Positions 9,747-17,917 are shown, numbered from the stretch's first letter. The stretch is 64,000 nucleotides of DNA from Enterobacter cloacae complex sp. ECNIH7 (GCF_002208095.1 NZ_CP017990.1:4464001-4528000), one strand, 5' to 3'. Notes: a model not told the origin generated them from the sequence alone. Numbers and translations are program-made.

Positions 9747-11171
9747 TCAGAATGAAGTTGAGGAGTTCAAGCCAGCGATAGCTATTAATGTGGTTTTCCC
9801 CTTTTTTCCTACAAGGATTTTATTTTGAGAGAATAATGTACTGAGTAATTCATTTGCTTTACTACGATTCCTGAATTTATTAGGACCATATTGGAGTATG
9901 GTGTTTTTCGTAATAAAAGGTTTACAATAACGAATGCAATAGTTTTTTATCCAGCAGTAAAGCTCATCTGTTTCCGCAACATCTAAAGAAAACTTTTCTT
10001 TTTTGGAGAACAAACGGATGTATTCTTCAATATACCAGGCCATTATATCCACTGCTGCTTTTACAGCGGCAATAGATATATCGCCCTCATCACCACTGAA
10101 GTAATGTAGTAAGGCAGCAAGCCTCGCCATATTCTCCGCCATTTTAGATGCATAATCCTTAAAATCAGACAGGAAGCCAAGCAACCCCATTTCTGACTCG
10201 ACTTTGTTATAAAATTCGAGCCAGTGTTTTTCTGCTTCGGGAGAGAAACGCAGACACTGACGCTCATTTTCCTCATTTCTCGCAATGCTCTCATTAACAA
10301 TGTCTATCAGTCGTTGATGAAATACCGGCAGATGCTCATTTGAGACAACCGGACTGGTAATTTGCCTGTTGCCCTGTGTTGAACCCGGTTGACATATCAA
10401 ACATCGGGCGAAGAATCCGATCCCTTTCGCGGCATCGCCTTTTCGTTCCAGATACCCTTTTTTAAACACATCAGGCTGAATCATCAACCCCAGCGTCATT
10501 CTGGCATCTTTGATTAATTTATCTGGCTCGCTTTTTCTTTCCACGGGAAACATTGCGCCATCCCACATTTTATTGATGAACGGCAGTTCATTCAGCGCAT
10601 AGCCGTCAAAAATAGTGCCAGCTTCATCAGACATAAGTCCTATGGACCGCCAGCGTCCACAGAGAGAGTCTTTTATCGCCGCAGGTGTGGCATCGTTGTA
10701 TATCTGCCTTAACCGGACCGGTGCTTTTGGAGACGCAGCCAGTAACACTTTCAGCCGTTCATTCGTTGTGGAGTGATCTTTATTACGGCGAATATCGGAT
10801 TTCAATTTTGACATCAGTGCTTTCTTTTCAATATTAAAAACCGTTTCTTCATTCCTCCAGACAATTAGGTCCTGGGTATATTTTTTAGACCATTCTTCTT
10901 CCAGTTGATACATTGGCTTCATCAGTAGTTTGTCCACAGTGCTTTTGCGCTCACCAGAATCAGCCAGTGTCAGTAAAAAAAGCGATACAGGGCTGCGCAG
11001 ATTATTCAATCTGCACACATCAATCCGGTTCTGGCAGGCAAGCGAAATTACTCCCAATACCGATGCAGCAATCAAAGCTTGGGGAGCCTGGGTCTGCTGC
11101 TCCGCTTCATATACAGCATTTCTGATGATCTGCGGGAACACATGCACAGGGAAAGGACGACCGTTAAACAT
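9747..11171 (-). CDS. YfjI-like DUF3987 primase/helicase-type protein
   Basis: A 474-aa DUF3987 protein like YfjI of CP4-57. Members are annotated as primase-helicase-like mobile-element proteins, presumably for element replication. A P-loop-like segment, ADSGERKST, lies at about residues 70-78. The long middle part carries the family blocks LMSDEAGTIFDGYALNE and FFARCLICQPGSTQGNR. It lies downstream of alpA and upstream of the gp2-like gene on the same strand, the standard core order of this element type. ATG 11171 gives the usual start MFNGRPFP. Confidence 0.8.
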   Translation of the reverse strand: MFNGRPFPVHVFPQIIRNAVYEAEQQTQAPQALIAASVLGVISLACQNRIDVCRLNNLRSPVSLFLLTLADSGERKSTVDKLLMKPMYQLEEEWSKKYTQDLIVWRNEETVFNIEKKALMSKLKSDIRRNKDHSTTNERLKVLLAASPKAPVRLRQIYNDATPAAIKDSLCGRWRSIGLMSDEAGTIFDGYALNELPFINKMWDGAMFPVERKSEPDKLIKDARMTLGLMIQPDVFKKGYLERKGDAAKGIGFFARCLICQPGSTQGNRQITSPVVSNEHLPVFHQRLIDIVNESIARNEENERQCLRFSPEAEKHWLEFYNKVESEMGLLGFLSDFKDYASKMAENMARLAALLHYFSGDEGDISIAAVKAAVDIMAWYIEEYIRLFSKKEKFSLDVAETDELYCWIKNYCIRYCKPFITKNTILQYGPNKFRNRSKANELLSTLFSQNKILVGKKGKTTLIAIAGLNSSTSF

Positions 11172-11286
11172 ATAACACCTCTAATACAATTCACGTTAAA
11201 AATTCCCGCACAATTTGCTATTCCGCTATTAATAGCGGAAGTAGCAGGGTTAACGCGGGTCACTCAGAAAATGATCTCCCTTGAAA

Positions 11287-11517
11287 CTAACGTTCATTGA
11301 TCCAATAGAGCAGATCACTTAATAGCCATCCGCAGGATTTCAGGCCAATAGGCTTACGTAGCGGAAACTTACCAACCTGTTCCAGTTTCCACGCGGTAGA
11401 GCGGGAAATTGAAGTAATATATTGCCGTTCTTTTTCTCGTACTAATCGATCGCAAGTCTCACCATAATCTCTTAATACTTTTATACGTTGTTCATTTGTT
11501 AACTTGAAAGGCATCAT
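11287..11517 (-). CDS. alpA: AlpA-family phage regulator
   Basis: A 76-aa AlpA/MerR-like DNA-binding protein. The signature ITSISRSTAWKLEQVGKFPLRKPIG is followed by WLLSDLLYWINER. In CP4-57, AlpA activates the integrase gene and element excision; the same role is likely here. The second ATG at 11514 is an equally good start. The N-terminal 25 residues (LTNEQRIKVLRDYGETCDRL) form a predicted helix that short AlpA proteins lack. Confidence 0.8.
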   Translation of the reverse strand: MMPFKLTNEQRIKVLRDYGETCDRLVREKERQYITSISRSTAWKLEQVGKFPLRKPIGLKSCGWLLSDLLYWINER

Positions 11518-11858
11518 TTGAGTTTCCTTGTTGATAGCGTGAAATTATAATGGTCGAGCCAAGATACGTGCGCAACATTCACGATTCTCATTAAGGAAAA
11601 GAGAACTTAAAACAAAATAAAAAACTTTACTATCAACAGGTTATGCCATGCATGCATTTTCCCTTATTAAGGGGTGCTATGATATGACTGAGATAAATTG
11701 CACACAGCAAACCATATATCACAGAAATAATATGTGAAAGATTCATGCTGGAGAAGAGCTGAAGGATGATTGCTGAAACGACTTTCAATAAATTCAAGAA
11801 CCTTGTATTACCTGAGAATTACAAGCGTACTGATAAGTAACTCTCAGATTTAAAGAGA
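11518..11858. other. AT-rich intergenic region between alpA and a coiled-coil gene
   Basis: About 340 bp with no supported gene. It probably holds the alpA promoter on the minus strand. A 24-codon reading frame at 11766-11839 (+) has a plausible GAAGGA upstream but matches no family I recognise and is not called. Confidence 0.5.
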
Positions 11859-12299
11859 TTACTGTTTAGCATCCATTTTTTTGAATTCTGTACACCAAGA
11901 CTCAACAGTCTTTAATTGGAAGGAGTAAACAATATCATGTGACCTTGCTATGGAATCGAATTTTTTAATTAAATCCTTTGCAACAAACTTATCCATTCCA
12001 TAGTGAGCTTTAATGAGAAGATAAATTGCATTTACTGTTGCCTTTCCTGCTCTTGGGACAGAGCTTTTAACTTTTGATGTCGCGCCATTATTTGACAACC
12101 CTTTTTTCAACTCATTATTTTCACTTCTAAGCATTTCAATATCTTTGATGAAATTTCCTCTATCAACAAGGAAGTTTTCCATATCTTTATGATACTTTTT
12201 TATGTCATCTAAAAGATTACTGTTTTCGCTTTTTAAAGCATTATTTATCCTCAGTAGTTCCTCAAAATTTTCTCGTGTCAAATCAGACTTATCAAACAT
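11859..12299 (-). CDS. Hypothetical coiled-coil protein
   Basis: A 146-aa protein not recognised. Residues 1-70 are strongly predicted coiled coil (LLRINNALKSENSNLLDDIKK, then MLRSENNELKKGL). A short basic linker (SKVKSSVPRAGK) follows, then a compact C-terminal domain with YLLIKAHYGMDKFVAKDL. The coding sequence is very AT-rich, as is common for accessory genes of enterobacterial islands. It lies between alpA and the fic-integrase pair. A DNA-binding or scaffold role would fit but is not shown. Confidence 0.55.
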   Translation of the reverse strand: MFDKSDLTRENFEELLRINNALKSENSNLLDDIKKYHKDMENFLVDRGNFIKDIEMLRSENNELKKGLSNNGATSKVKSSVPRAGKATVNAIYLLIKAHYGMDKFVAKDLIKKFDSIARSHDIVYSFQLKTVESWCTEFKKMDAKQ

Positions 12300-12427
12300 T
12301 TTTTATCCTTTTAAAATCAACAAACATCTTGCAACCAAAAAAAATTACGATAAGCAATGTGAATTTAACTGGACCAAACTATCGTCAAACACCTACAATA
12401 CTAGCAGCAGCCATCAGGAAATTTTTC

Positions 12428-12583
12428 ATGAGAAAACATACATCATCTCAAGTAACTAAAGCAAAAATCCTCCGTGCCGTTGCCAGTTCAACTGCAATCG
12501 AAACGGGTGTTTCTATCCCAAAAATTGAGCAGCAACTGAAACAAAATCAGGCACAGGCGAAAGCCGTTGGCCTCGCCCGCTAG
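12428..12583 (+). CDS. Small basic hypothetical protein convergent with fic
   Basis: A 51-aa frame beginning MRKHTSSQVTKAKIL with AGGA eight bases upstream of ATG 12428. Its stop overlaps the fic stop by 4 bp on the opposite strand. It is basic and helical, and is the only plus-strand gene in the element core. It could be a separate small protein, for instance a Fic partner, but it does not resemble the FicA/VbhA or YhfG antitoxins I know. A longer in-frame extension upstream (from 12275) has no good RBS. Confidence 0.4.
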   Translation: MRKHTSSQVTKAKILRAVASSTAIETGVSIPKIEQQLKQNQAQAKAVGLAR

Positions 12584-13194
12584 TCTGGCAAGATATCGCT
12601 CATCAGCTGCATCATAGGGCTGTAGTTCCCTGAGACACCTGCCTGTATTGCCTTGAAGTAAAACACCTTGTGCTCATCCCACAGGCTGTAGTCCAATAAG
12701 CCCTTCCCCGCCAGTACCGACAACACATCGCAAAGCAATCTCGACAGACGCCCGTTACCTTCTCTGAATGGGTGGATCAAAATAAATTCCACATGACATT
12801 CAGCCAGATAACGAACCAGCTCCGGACGAGCCAGGGATTTCAGTTCACCAGACCGAGAAAGAAACTGCTTCTCGAAACCATCAAGCAGCAGCGGAATCCT
12901 GTCGGCAGCCGCAAACTGAAAGCCGTCCTTAGTCAGGTTAGCGTTACGTAGCCTCCCTGCCCAATCGTACACATTCCCTAGCCACTGGCGATGCCACCTG
13001 CTGACGTGCTCAAAAGCCAGCGCCTCAGGCGGCTGGCCCTCAATAAATAGCTGCTCATACAACATCAGCAGCAAGCCAGACTCCAGCGCCTCCATTTCCT
13101 GCTCATCAATGATCCCCAGCTTATTGGCAAGCACTAGGTCGTTTGAGCCTGGCTGATATCGCTCTTCTGCTGAATTAAGCTCATATTTTGACAA
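12580..13194 (-). CDS. fic: Fic-domain protein adenylyltransferase
   Basis: A 204-aa Fic protein with a complete active site, HPFREGNGRLSR (about residues 141-152), matching HxFx(D/E)GNGRxxR. The histidine and the nucleotide-binding GNGR are intact, so AMP transfer to a target protein is expected. The start is taken as TTG 13194: GGAGG lies seven bases upstream, whereas the ATG at 13212 lies before this RBS and inside the integrase gene. It directly follows the integrase gene, so the two may be co-transcribed. No inhibitory (S/T)xxxE(G/N) helix is obvious at the N terminus, and no canonical antitoxin gene is next to it. Confidence 0.85.
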   Translation of the reverse strand: MSKYELNSAEERYQPGSNDLVLANKLGIIDEQEMEALESGLLLMLYEQLFIEGQPPEALAFEHVSRWHRQWLGNVYDWAGRLRNANLTKDGFQFAAADRIPLLLDGFEKQFLSRSGELKSLARPELVRYLAECHVEFILIHPFREGNGRLSRLLCDVLSVLAGKGLLDYSLWDEHKVFYFKAIQAGVSGNYSPMMQLMSDILPD

Positions 13195-13198
13195 GCCC

Positions 13199-14515
13199 TT
13201 ACCTCCGCCCAAACAGGTTCACAACGTTGTTTTCATGCTGCCGCTGATAGTTATTAACCCGGTCTTCCCAGATCTCAAGCGCCCTACGCTTTTCAGGCAG
13301 GTAATCATAACGATCATAGTGTTTCGAGCTAACGTCGTTCAAAGCGTGATTTTGAATACGGTCACGGATCTCTTTGCTGATCCCCGCCTCCCCCATCAGC
13401 GTTTTACAGGTACGGCGTAAATCTCGCGCCGTGAAAACTTTAAACTCAGGATTAAAGGCCCGAAAATACATGATGGAACGCGCCAGACTATCCGTGCGCA
13501 CTGGGCGCTCACCGTTCGTTGATAACGGAAAAATATAGGGACTGTTACTTTCCTTAGTCAGCTCTTTAACTGAGGCTAATTCCTGTAGTGCCGATTCAGT
13601 CAGCGGGATCAGGTGCTCACGCTTGTTTTTCGATACATCGGCTATGACCAGCAACGTCTTCTGTTGCCAATCAATAGCACTCCACTGGCTGGCAATCATT
13701 TCAAACGGGCGCTGTCCACCAGCATAGACACAGAAGCGGATAAGATGCTGCATCAGCGGCCCAACATTAGTGGCCTGTGCGAACTGCTCCATGACAAAAC
13801 GCAGTTCTTCCAGCGTTAACCATGTATCACCCACTTTCTCCGCCGAGGACTGCTTCGGTATGGCCGATACCGGATTTACTTCAAGACCAAACGTAATACC
13901 CACGCTGGTATTCATCGGATCGTTATCGGCTTTCAGGCCGTAGTTAAATGCCGCCATCAGGTAGGAACGAATGCGGTTTGCATGGACTACCGCATCACGC
14001 TGGATAATGCCTGAGAGGATGGTTTTGACCTGAAGAGGTGTTACATCTTTCGCTTTAGTTTCGCGAGGGATAACCGTGTAACACTCTTTTTCAAGGCGCT
14101 TCAGAACATCAGCCCAGGTCCGCTTATTGTCGAGCTTCATCTTGTTAACGTAGCCATGCACCAGCTCCTCAAACGATCCTTGAGAGCGATGGATCTGCAT
14201 AATGTGCTGCTCGGCCAGGCGTTGTTGCTCAAGTTCTTGCTGGGGTTCTTTCCCTTCAACAAGCCAGGCACCATACTTTTTCGCAAGCTCGTTGGCCGTC
14301 ACCAGTTTCATCTCAGGCCAGATGCCCAACTGGATGAACTTCTCTTTCTTCCCTTTCTCAACGTAGTAACGGAAATAAAAAACTTTGCTGCCTGAAGGCT
14401 GAACCTTAACGCCAAGCCTGCCAGTACCACGTTGAGCGCTGTTGCTCCATACGTAGTACGCCGTGCTTTTTGTCTTCAATCCACGTATAGCAGTCTCGGT
14501 AAGATTAGCGGCCAT
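13199..14515 (-). CDS. int: Tyrosine-recombinase integrase, P4/CP4-57 type
   Basis: A 438-aa integrase. The N-terminal DUF4102 arm-binding domain (TETAIRGLKTKSTAYYVW) is followed by a SAM-like core-binding domain and the catalytic domain. Catalytic features include Arg in AGGQRPFEM, RDLRRTCKT and the final HALNDVSSKHYDRYDY with the nucleophilic tyrosine. It lies about 200 bp from the ileX fragment and reads away from it, so it is probably the recombinase that used the ileX 3' end. An inverted and direct repeat cluster lies in its leader (14541-14586). Confidence 0.92.
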   Translation of the reverse strand: MAANLTETAIRGLKTKSTAYYVWSNSAQRGTGRLGVKVQPSGSKVFYFRYYVEKGKKEKFIQLGIWPEMKLVTANELAKKYGAWLVEGKEPQQELEQQRLAEQHIMQIHRSQGSFEELVHGYVNKMKLDNKRTWADVLKRLEKECYTVIPRETKAKDVTPLQVKTILSGIIQRDAVVHANRIRSYLMAAFNYGLKADNDPMNTSVGITFGLEVNPVSAIPKQSSAEKVGDTWLTLEELRFVMEQFAQATNVGPLMQHLIRFCVYAGGQRPFEMIASQWSAIDWQQKTLLVIADVSKNKREHLIPLTESALQELASVKELTKESNSPYIFPLSTNGERPVRTDSLARSIMYFRAFNPEFKVFTARDLRRTCKTLMGEAGISKEIRDRIQNHALNDVSSKHYDRYDYLPEKRRALEIWEDRVNNYQRQHENNVVNLFGRR

Positions 14516-14540
14516 GAGTTTACCTTTCTAAGGATAAGCG

Positions 14541-14586
14541 TTACCTGACCCGATGCCCATTTCGGGTCAGGTAACGGGTCAGGTAA
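14541..14586. repeat. Three copies of a GGGTCAGGTAA element upstream of int
   Basis: TTACCTGACCCGA (14541-14553) is inverted as TCGGGTCAGGTAA (14562-14574), then immediately repeated directly as CGGGTCAGGTAA (14575-14586). Position between the att core and the int start suggests arm-type integrase or excisionase binding sites, or an int operator; the hairpin could also attenuate int. Confidence 0.5.
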
Positions 14587-14712
14587 GGATAGTACAATGG
14601 GGAAATGAGAGAACCAATCAGAAACAAAAATAATTTCATAACTAATTGATTATAGGCAATTAAAAATACAAACAGAGACAATCCCGAACAATTAAAAACA
14701 TGCCAATTTTAT

Positions 14713-14759
14713 GACTCATAATCGCTTGGTCGCTGGTTCAAGTCCAGCAGGGGCCACCA
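14713..14759 (+). other. ileX: 3' fragment of tRNA-Ile2 (ileX), attachment site
   Basis: These 47 nt match the 3' part of enterobacterial tRNA-Ile(CAT), ileX: from the CAT anticodon loop (GACTCATAATC) through the variable loop and T-arm (GGTTCAAGTCC) to CCA. The 5' part of the tRNA is missing, so this is a duplicated attachment site and not a gene. The right-pointing orientation agrees with ileX lying left of nfeF, as in E. coli. Confidence 0.85.
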
Positions 14760-14767
14760 GATACAGC

Positions 14768-14806
14768 AAGGGCTGACGAGATATCGTTGGCCCTTTTGCT
14801 TTTTTG
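14768..14806 (+). terminator. Possible terminator after the ileX fragment
   Basis: AAGGGC pairs with GCCCTT across a 15-nt loop and is followed by TTGCTTTTTT. It follows the tRNA fragment directly and may be the terminator of an ileX-type transcript carried with the attachment site. Confidence 0.4.
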
Positions 14807-14910
14807 GGGATATGCCGGGATATTCCGCAAAGGGAAGCATGGTTAACTATCGTGACTACGTGCCGTTAAAAAGATAAACTTTCTAACCACACTCAACGAA
14901 GGGATAAAGC

Positions 14911-15126
14911 ATGAGCCCACGGCGCCCAACACCTCAGGAATTATACTTTCAGTCTATTGAAAGGCAGCAGGAACGTGAAAGATACAATGAGTTTCTAACC
15001 TCTCGGGGTTATGAAAATAGCCCTGATAGCGCTCACCTGTACACAATGAGCAGGGGCTATACCGGCATGAAAGCAAGGGACACTATAATCATGCTGGCGG
15101 GTGAACTGCCTTACATGTATGACTAA
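14911..15126 (+). CDS. Hypothetical protein
   Basis: A 71-aa charged protein not recognised (MSPRRPTPQELYFQSIERQQ at the start). It is rich in Arg, Glu and Tyr with no membrane segment. AAGGG lies about eight bases before the ATG. It stands alone just right of the ileX fragment and may be a leftover accessory gene of an excised or decayed element. Confidence 0.45.
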   Translation: MSPRRPTPQELYFQSIERQQERERYNEFLTSRGYENSPDSAHLYTMSRGYTGMKARDTIIMLAGELPYMYD

Positions 15127-15274
15127 TAAAGTTAATGGCCCTTTTTATCACATCACCTCATTTTTTTATTTTCGCGGGTGTAAAAATTTGATGAAGCGGG
15201 CCGTTCCGCAAAACAAAAGCCTCAGGGATTGATCTTCCACCTCCTATCGATGGGTATGCAGCAAGATAAACGAT

Positions 15275-15316
15275 ACAGAAAAGCTAAATATACAGATGTA
15301 TATTTAGCTTTTCTGT
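15275..15316. terminator. Perfect 19-bp inverted repeat, probable bidirectional terminator
   Basis: ACAGAAAAGCTAAATATAC (15275-15293) is repeated as its exact inverse at 15298-15316 with a 4-nt loop. The stem starts with A-tracts and ends with T-tracts, as bidirectional terminators do, and it sits between the convergent genes at 14911 (+) and 15379 (-). Confidence 0.5.
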
Positions 15317-15378
15317 TACGAGTCTAATGATGGTGGTAGTTCAATAGCGAGGTTCCAGATGGTCAGTATGGGAACGTG

Positions 15379-15702
15379 TCAGGAATGGTTATAAAGCGTA
15401 AATGATCTGTCCAGCCAGATAACGTAAAAGGTAGCATTACGCTTGTAACCCACCATAGGTGCCTTACTGCAAAATCGAAATGCCATAAGTTCTACGTCTT
15501 CGGTTACATTGGCAGGAATAGCTGCTTTGAATGAGCTACGGGTGATTTTTTCGTATCCGAGCTTATGCCGGTCCTGCTGGCGGATATCCGCCAATGAAAG
15601 TTGACTCAACCGGAAAAGCTTATCAGTTAACGCTGCCTTTTCCTTTTGCTCATAGCAATCAACGCAAAAACCATTTTTGAAAATCACAAAACGAAAATTC
15701 AT
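15379..15702 (-). CDS. Hypothetical protein
   Basis: A 107-aa protein not firmly recognised. The C-terminal half (MAFRFCSKAPMVGYKRNA, FYVIWLDRSFTLYNHS) has the alternating strand pattern and basic/aromatic end seen in small RelE-like proteins, but this is only a resemblance. No antitoxin-like partner is evident next to it. It has two cysteines near the N terminus (CVDCYEQKEK). Confidence 0.5.
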   Translation of the reverse strand: MNFRFVIFKNGFCVDCYEQKEKAALTDKLFRLSQLSLADIRQQDRHKLGYEKITRSSFKAAIPANVTEDVELMAFRFCSKAPMVGYKRNATFYVIWLDRSFTLYNHS

Positions 15703-15973
15703 GAGGTTTACCGTAAGAAAACAAGCCTGACAGGCATGCCAGCTGCACTATCGCCCTGCAAGCAGGGTGGAGCACAATATGCTGGTAGTTTCCAAAATGA
15801 TTAAATGTAAGCTGTGCAGTTCGCAGCTCCCCGAATGCGAATACGTTTTTTACGACGCAATCAACAAATAAAACAACCATTTACAGATATCAGGATTGAA
15901 GCGAAAAACCGGAAACTGCTAATTGCGTACTTTTAACGGAGTACTTAACTGCGAATTCGTAAAATTAACTCCC

Positions 15974-15998
15974 CAAAAAAAGCCCCTACGCGGGGCGT
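15974..15998 (-). terminator. Terminator of the hcp-effector-immunity cluster
   Basis: On the minus strand GCCCCGCGTAGGGGC is followed by a run of seven T. It lies 55 bp after the stop of the last gene of the cluster. Confidence 0.7.
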
Positions 15999-16052
15999 TT
16001 GTTAGTTGCTGGTGGTGGGCCTGCTATAACCCGTCAGAACTGCACAACTGTT

Positions 16053-16325
16053 TTATGAATTGCGCGCTAATAAGACAAGCTTTTCCCCGCTAAAAACGAT
16101 CACAGCGGCTACCAGCGCATTAAACATGATGTACATCGTGAAATAATTATCCTCAACACGGTCTGGGTAAGGTTCCAGTTTCTCTGTCGGGATGTAATTC
16201 ATGAGATTCGTGACGGTATATTTCATGCTGTCGGCCAGCGGGTCGAATACCCCTGAGAGCATCAGCGCAAACGTGATAGTCAGAAACATCAGCAGGCGTA
16301 ACGACCACTTAGCGGAGCGTGACAT
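16053..16325 (-). CDS. Small membrane protein, probable immunity to the DUF2778 effector
   Basis: A 90-aa protein with an N-terminal hydrophobic segment (about residues 9-28, LLMFLTITFALMLSGVF) and a second one near the C terminus (MFNALVAAVIVFSGEKLVLL). About 40 residues between them are probably periplasmic (YIPTEKLEPYPDRVEDNYF). GGGAG lies six bases before ATG 16325, and the start overlaps the effector gene by 17 bp. Effectors acting on peptidoglycan need a periplasmic inhibitor, so position, size and topology suggest the cognate immunity protein. No family name is recognised. Confidence 0.6.
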   Translation of the reverse strand: MSRSAKWSLRLLMFLTITFALMLSGVFDPLADSMKYTVTNLMNYIPTEKLEPYPDRVEDNYFTMYIMFNALVAAVIVFSGEKLVLLARNS

Positions 16326-16857
16326 CGCAACTCCCTGAGGCATTACCAATCACCGTAATATCACCATAAGCCCAGAGTTTATCCCCCTGCAGAATCCGGT
16401 GCCGGTGAGCCTTCAACAGAGCAGCACGTACTATGTAAAAATCACGCGAAAGAAAGAAGGTGATGCAGCCCTCACTGATGCCAGAACCATCTGGACGCGG
16501 TGGATGCAGGCGAAAATGACCCCGCTGATAGTGATGCGAATTGTCAACGTCAAAGGTCATGTAGTCATCCACTACACCGTCTTTGCGGAACAGGGCAAAC
16601 CAGTCGTAGTAGTTATTTCCGGTAAATGCGTGTTTGAACCATGTCTGGCTGTGAGAAAATAATCCACCAGACGGACGATCTACAATCCAGTAACTCCCTG
16701 GAGGGACGGTGGCATTTGTCATGTACGAACATTCAGGTTTGTTGGCGAGATCGCCCAGCCCGGAAAACACCGGAAATGAACCTACCCCGCCCACATCCAA
16801 ACGGGCTACGCGCCCCTCGTCGTAAAGATGGTTAAAATCAACCCGGCAACTGATCAT
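16309..16857 (-). CDS. Tlde1-like (DUF2778) type VI effector, L,D-transpeptidase fold
   Basis: A 182-aa protein of the DUF2778 / Tlde1 family, whose members are delivered by type VI secretion to the target periplasm and damage peptidoglycan. Family blocks are visible: DVGGVGSFPVFSGLG, PPGSYWIVDRPSGG and the catalytic HPPRPDGSGISEGCITF with His and Cys. The ATG at 16857 overlaps the hcp stop as TGATG; the in-frame ATG 24 nt earlier lies inside hcp. The order hcp - effector - membrane protein suggests delivery inside the Hcp tube. The effector itself appears intact even though its hcp is frameshifted. Confidence 0.8.
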   Translation of the reverse strand: MISCRVDFNHLYDEGRVARLDVGGVGSFPVFSGLGDLANKPECSYMTNATVPPGSYWIVDRPSGGLFSHSQTWFKHAFTGNNYYDWFALFRKDGVVDDYMTFDVDNSHHYQRGHFRLHPPRPDGSGISEGCITFFLSRDFYIVRAALLKAHRHRILQGDKLWAYGDITVIGNASGSCDVTLR

Positions 16858-17332
16858 CAGGCCACCACTCGCTGGTTCCATGAGTCTGTGTAAGAAATAT
16901 TCCCGTCGAGATATAGCCAGGTAATGCTTTCATACGCCAGCGACACGGATTCAGTAGGATTATTCATTTGACCGCCAGTGTTTTTAAAATTGTGCATCAC
17001 TGGCGTGACAGCCACCACTTTGACGTTTTTCAAAATAACGTGCATGAATTCTTCCTCTACGCCTGCGTCATTAATCCGATACCATTTAATGATTGCCTGC
17101 TGGAGTGTCTCGCCCTGACAGACGGCACGATTCAGGTAAGGTGTAGCCTTATCGAGCTCTTTGGTAAAACTTAACTGGTCATGCACCCGCGTCCCCGTAA
17201 GTTTCCCAAAAGTATTATCGTAAGGGATATGCACGCCGTGGTTAAAGCTCTGCATTTCAATAGCACCTTCACGCAGTAGAACATCAGGGTTCCAGTAGAG
17301 TTATAAAGCCAAATATATGCGGGAACAGCCAT
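16857..17332 (-). pseudogene. hcp: Hcp-family type VI tube protein, frameshifted
   Basis: Hcp1-type protein in two frames. ATG 17332 starts MAVPAYIWLYNSTG, and then a missing base near 17291-17293 (in ACTGGAACC) shifts the frame. The correct continuation NPDVLLREGAIEMQSFNHG runs on to HVPYDN-like, GKLTGTRVH, WYRINDAG and ITWLYLDGNI blocks and a normal C terminus. With one base restored the protein would be about 158 aa, typical for the family. Either this orphan Hcp is inactivated or the base is a sequencing error. An internal start at 17255 would give a truncated tube protein unlikely to fold. Confidence 0.8.
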
Positions 17333-17917
17333 TTTATTAATTCCATTTAGTTGAGAAATTAACAAAACCTTACAGCCACTATTTTTATCAAAATGTAATT
17401 TTTTATAACGATTGAAACCCCGATAAAATATTTATATAAATAAAAAAAGCCAATAAATATGCTGAATATTTTAAAGTTGAAAAGGGTGGAGTTTTTTAAA
17501 GTCAGACTTTCGACTTTTTTACGCGGTCATATTCTACCTGGTCAGAAAATTGTGCTTTCACCTGCTTCATTGCTTACAGACATTCGACAGCATGCTGGCG
17601 ATCTTCTGAGGTGATTTCGCCGCACGGCTTACTATTCAGAGCGTAAAGCACCGCATAGTGGCCGCCAGCGCCAGCAGCATCGGGAAAGGGGGTTATGTCG
17701 TCGATTATGCCCACGGCGAGTGGACGGGGTTTGTCAGATTGAACGCCTGCGGCCATTGTTCAGCTAGGCTGATCAAGCCACCGGCGGCGACTGATTTTAT
17801 TTTTTCTCTGCTGTCTGGTGGTTTCCTGTTTCACCTGGAGATCAAGCCATTTATCTCCGAGGCTGAGCCTGATTAATTTTTCTGTTCACAGATTAATTCC
17901 CCTGGTGAAAATTCTTT
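17333..17917. other. Low-GC intergenic stretch, hcp upstream to att repeat
   Basis: About 585 bp. The left 170 bp are very AT-rich and probably hold the hcp promoter on the minus strand. Frames at 17574-17756 (-) and 17658-17876 (+) overlap each other, lack good RBSs and match nothing I recognise, so they are not called. Confidence 0.5.

Noticed and set aside
11766..11839. 24-codon plus-strand frame after a GAAGGA
   Set aside because: Too short and unmatched; possibly a remnant of a larger gene, but there is no evidence.
13199..14515. Integrase as the recombinase of the 186-like prophage
   Set aside because: It is a P4/CP4-57-type enzyme lying outside the 17918-36489 prophage and next to the other ileX fragment. 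The prophage's own integrase should follow cI and is missing.
15787..15861. 24-codon frame with CKLC and a further Cys (MIKCKLCSSQLPECEY)
   Set aside because: It resembles half of a zinc ribbon but is too short to support, with no clear RBS.
17574..17876. Overlapping small frames left of the prophage
   Set aside because: They oppose each other, lack good RBSs and match nothing; they could be remnants but cannot be supported.
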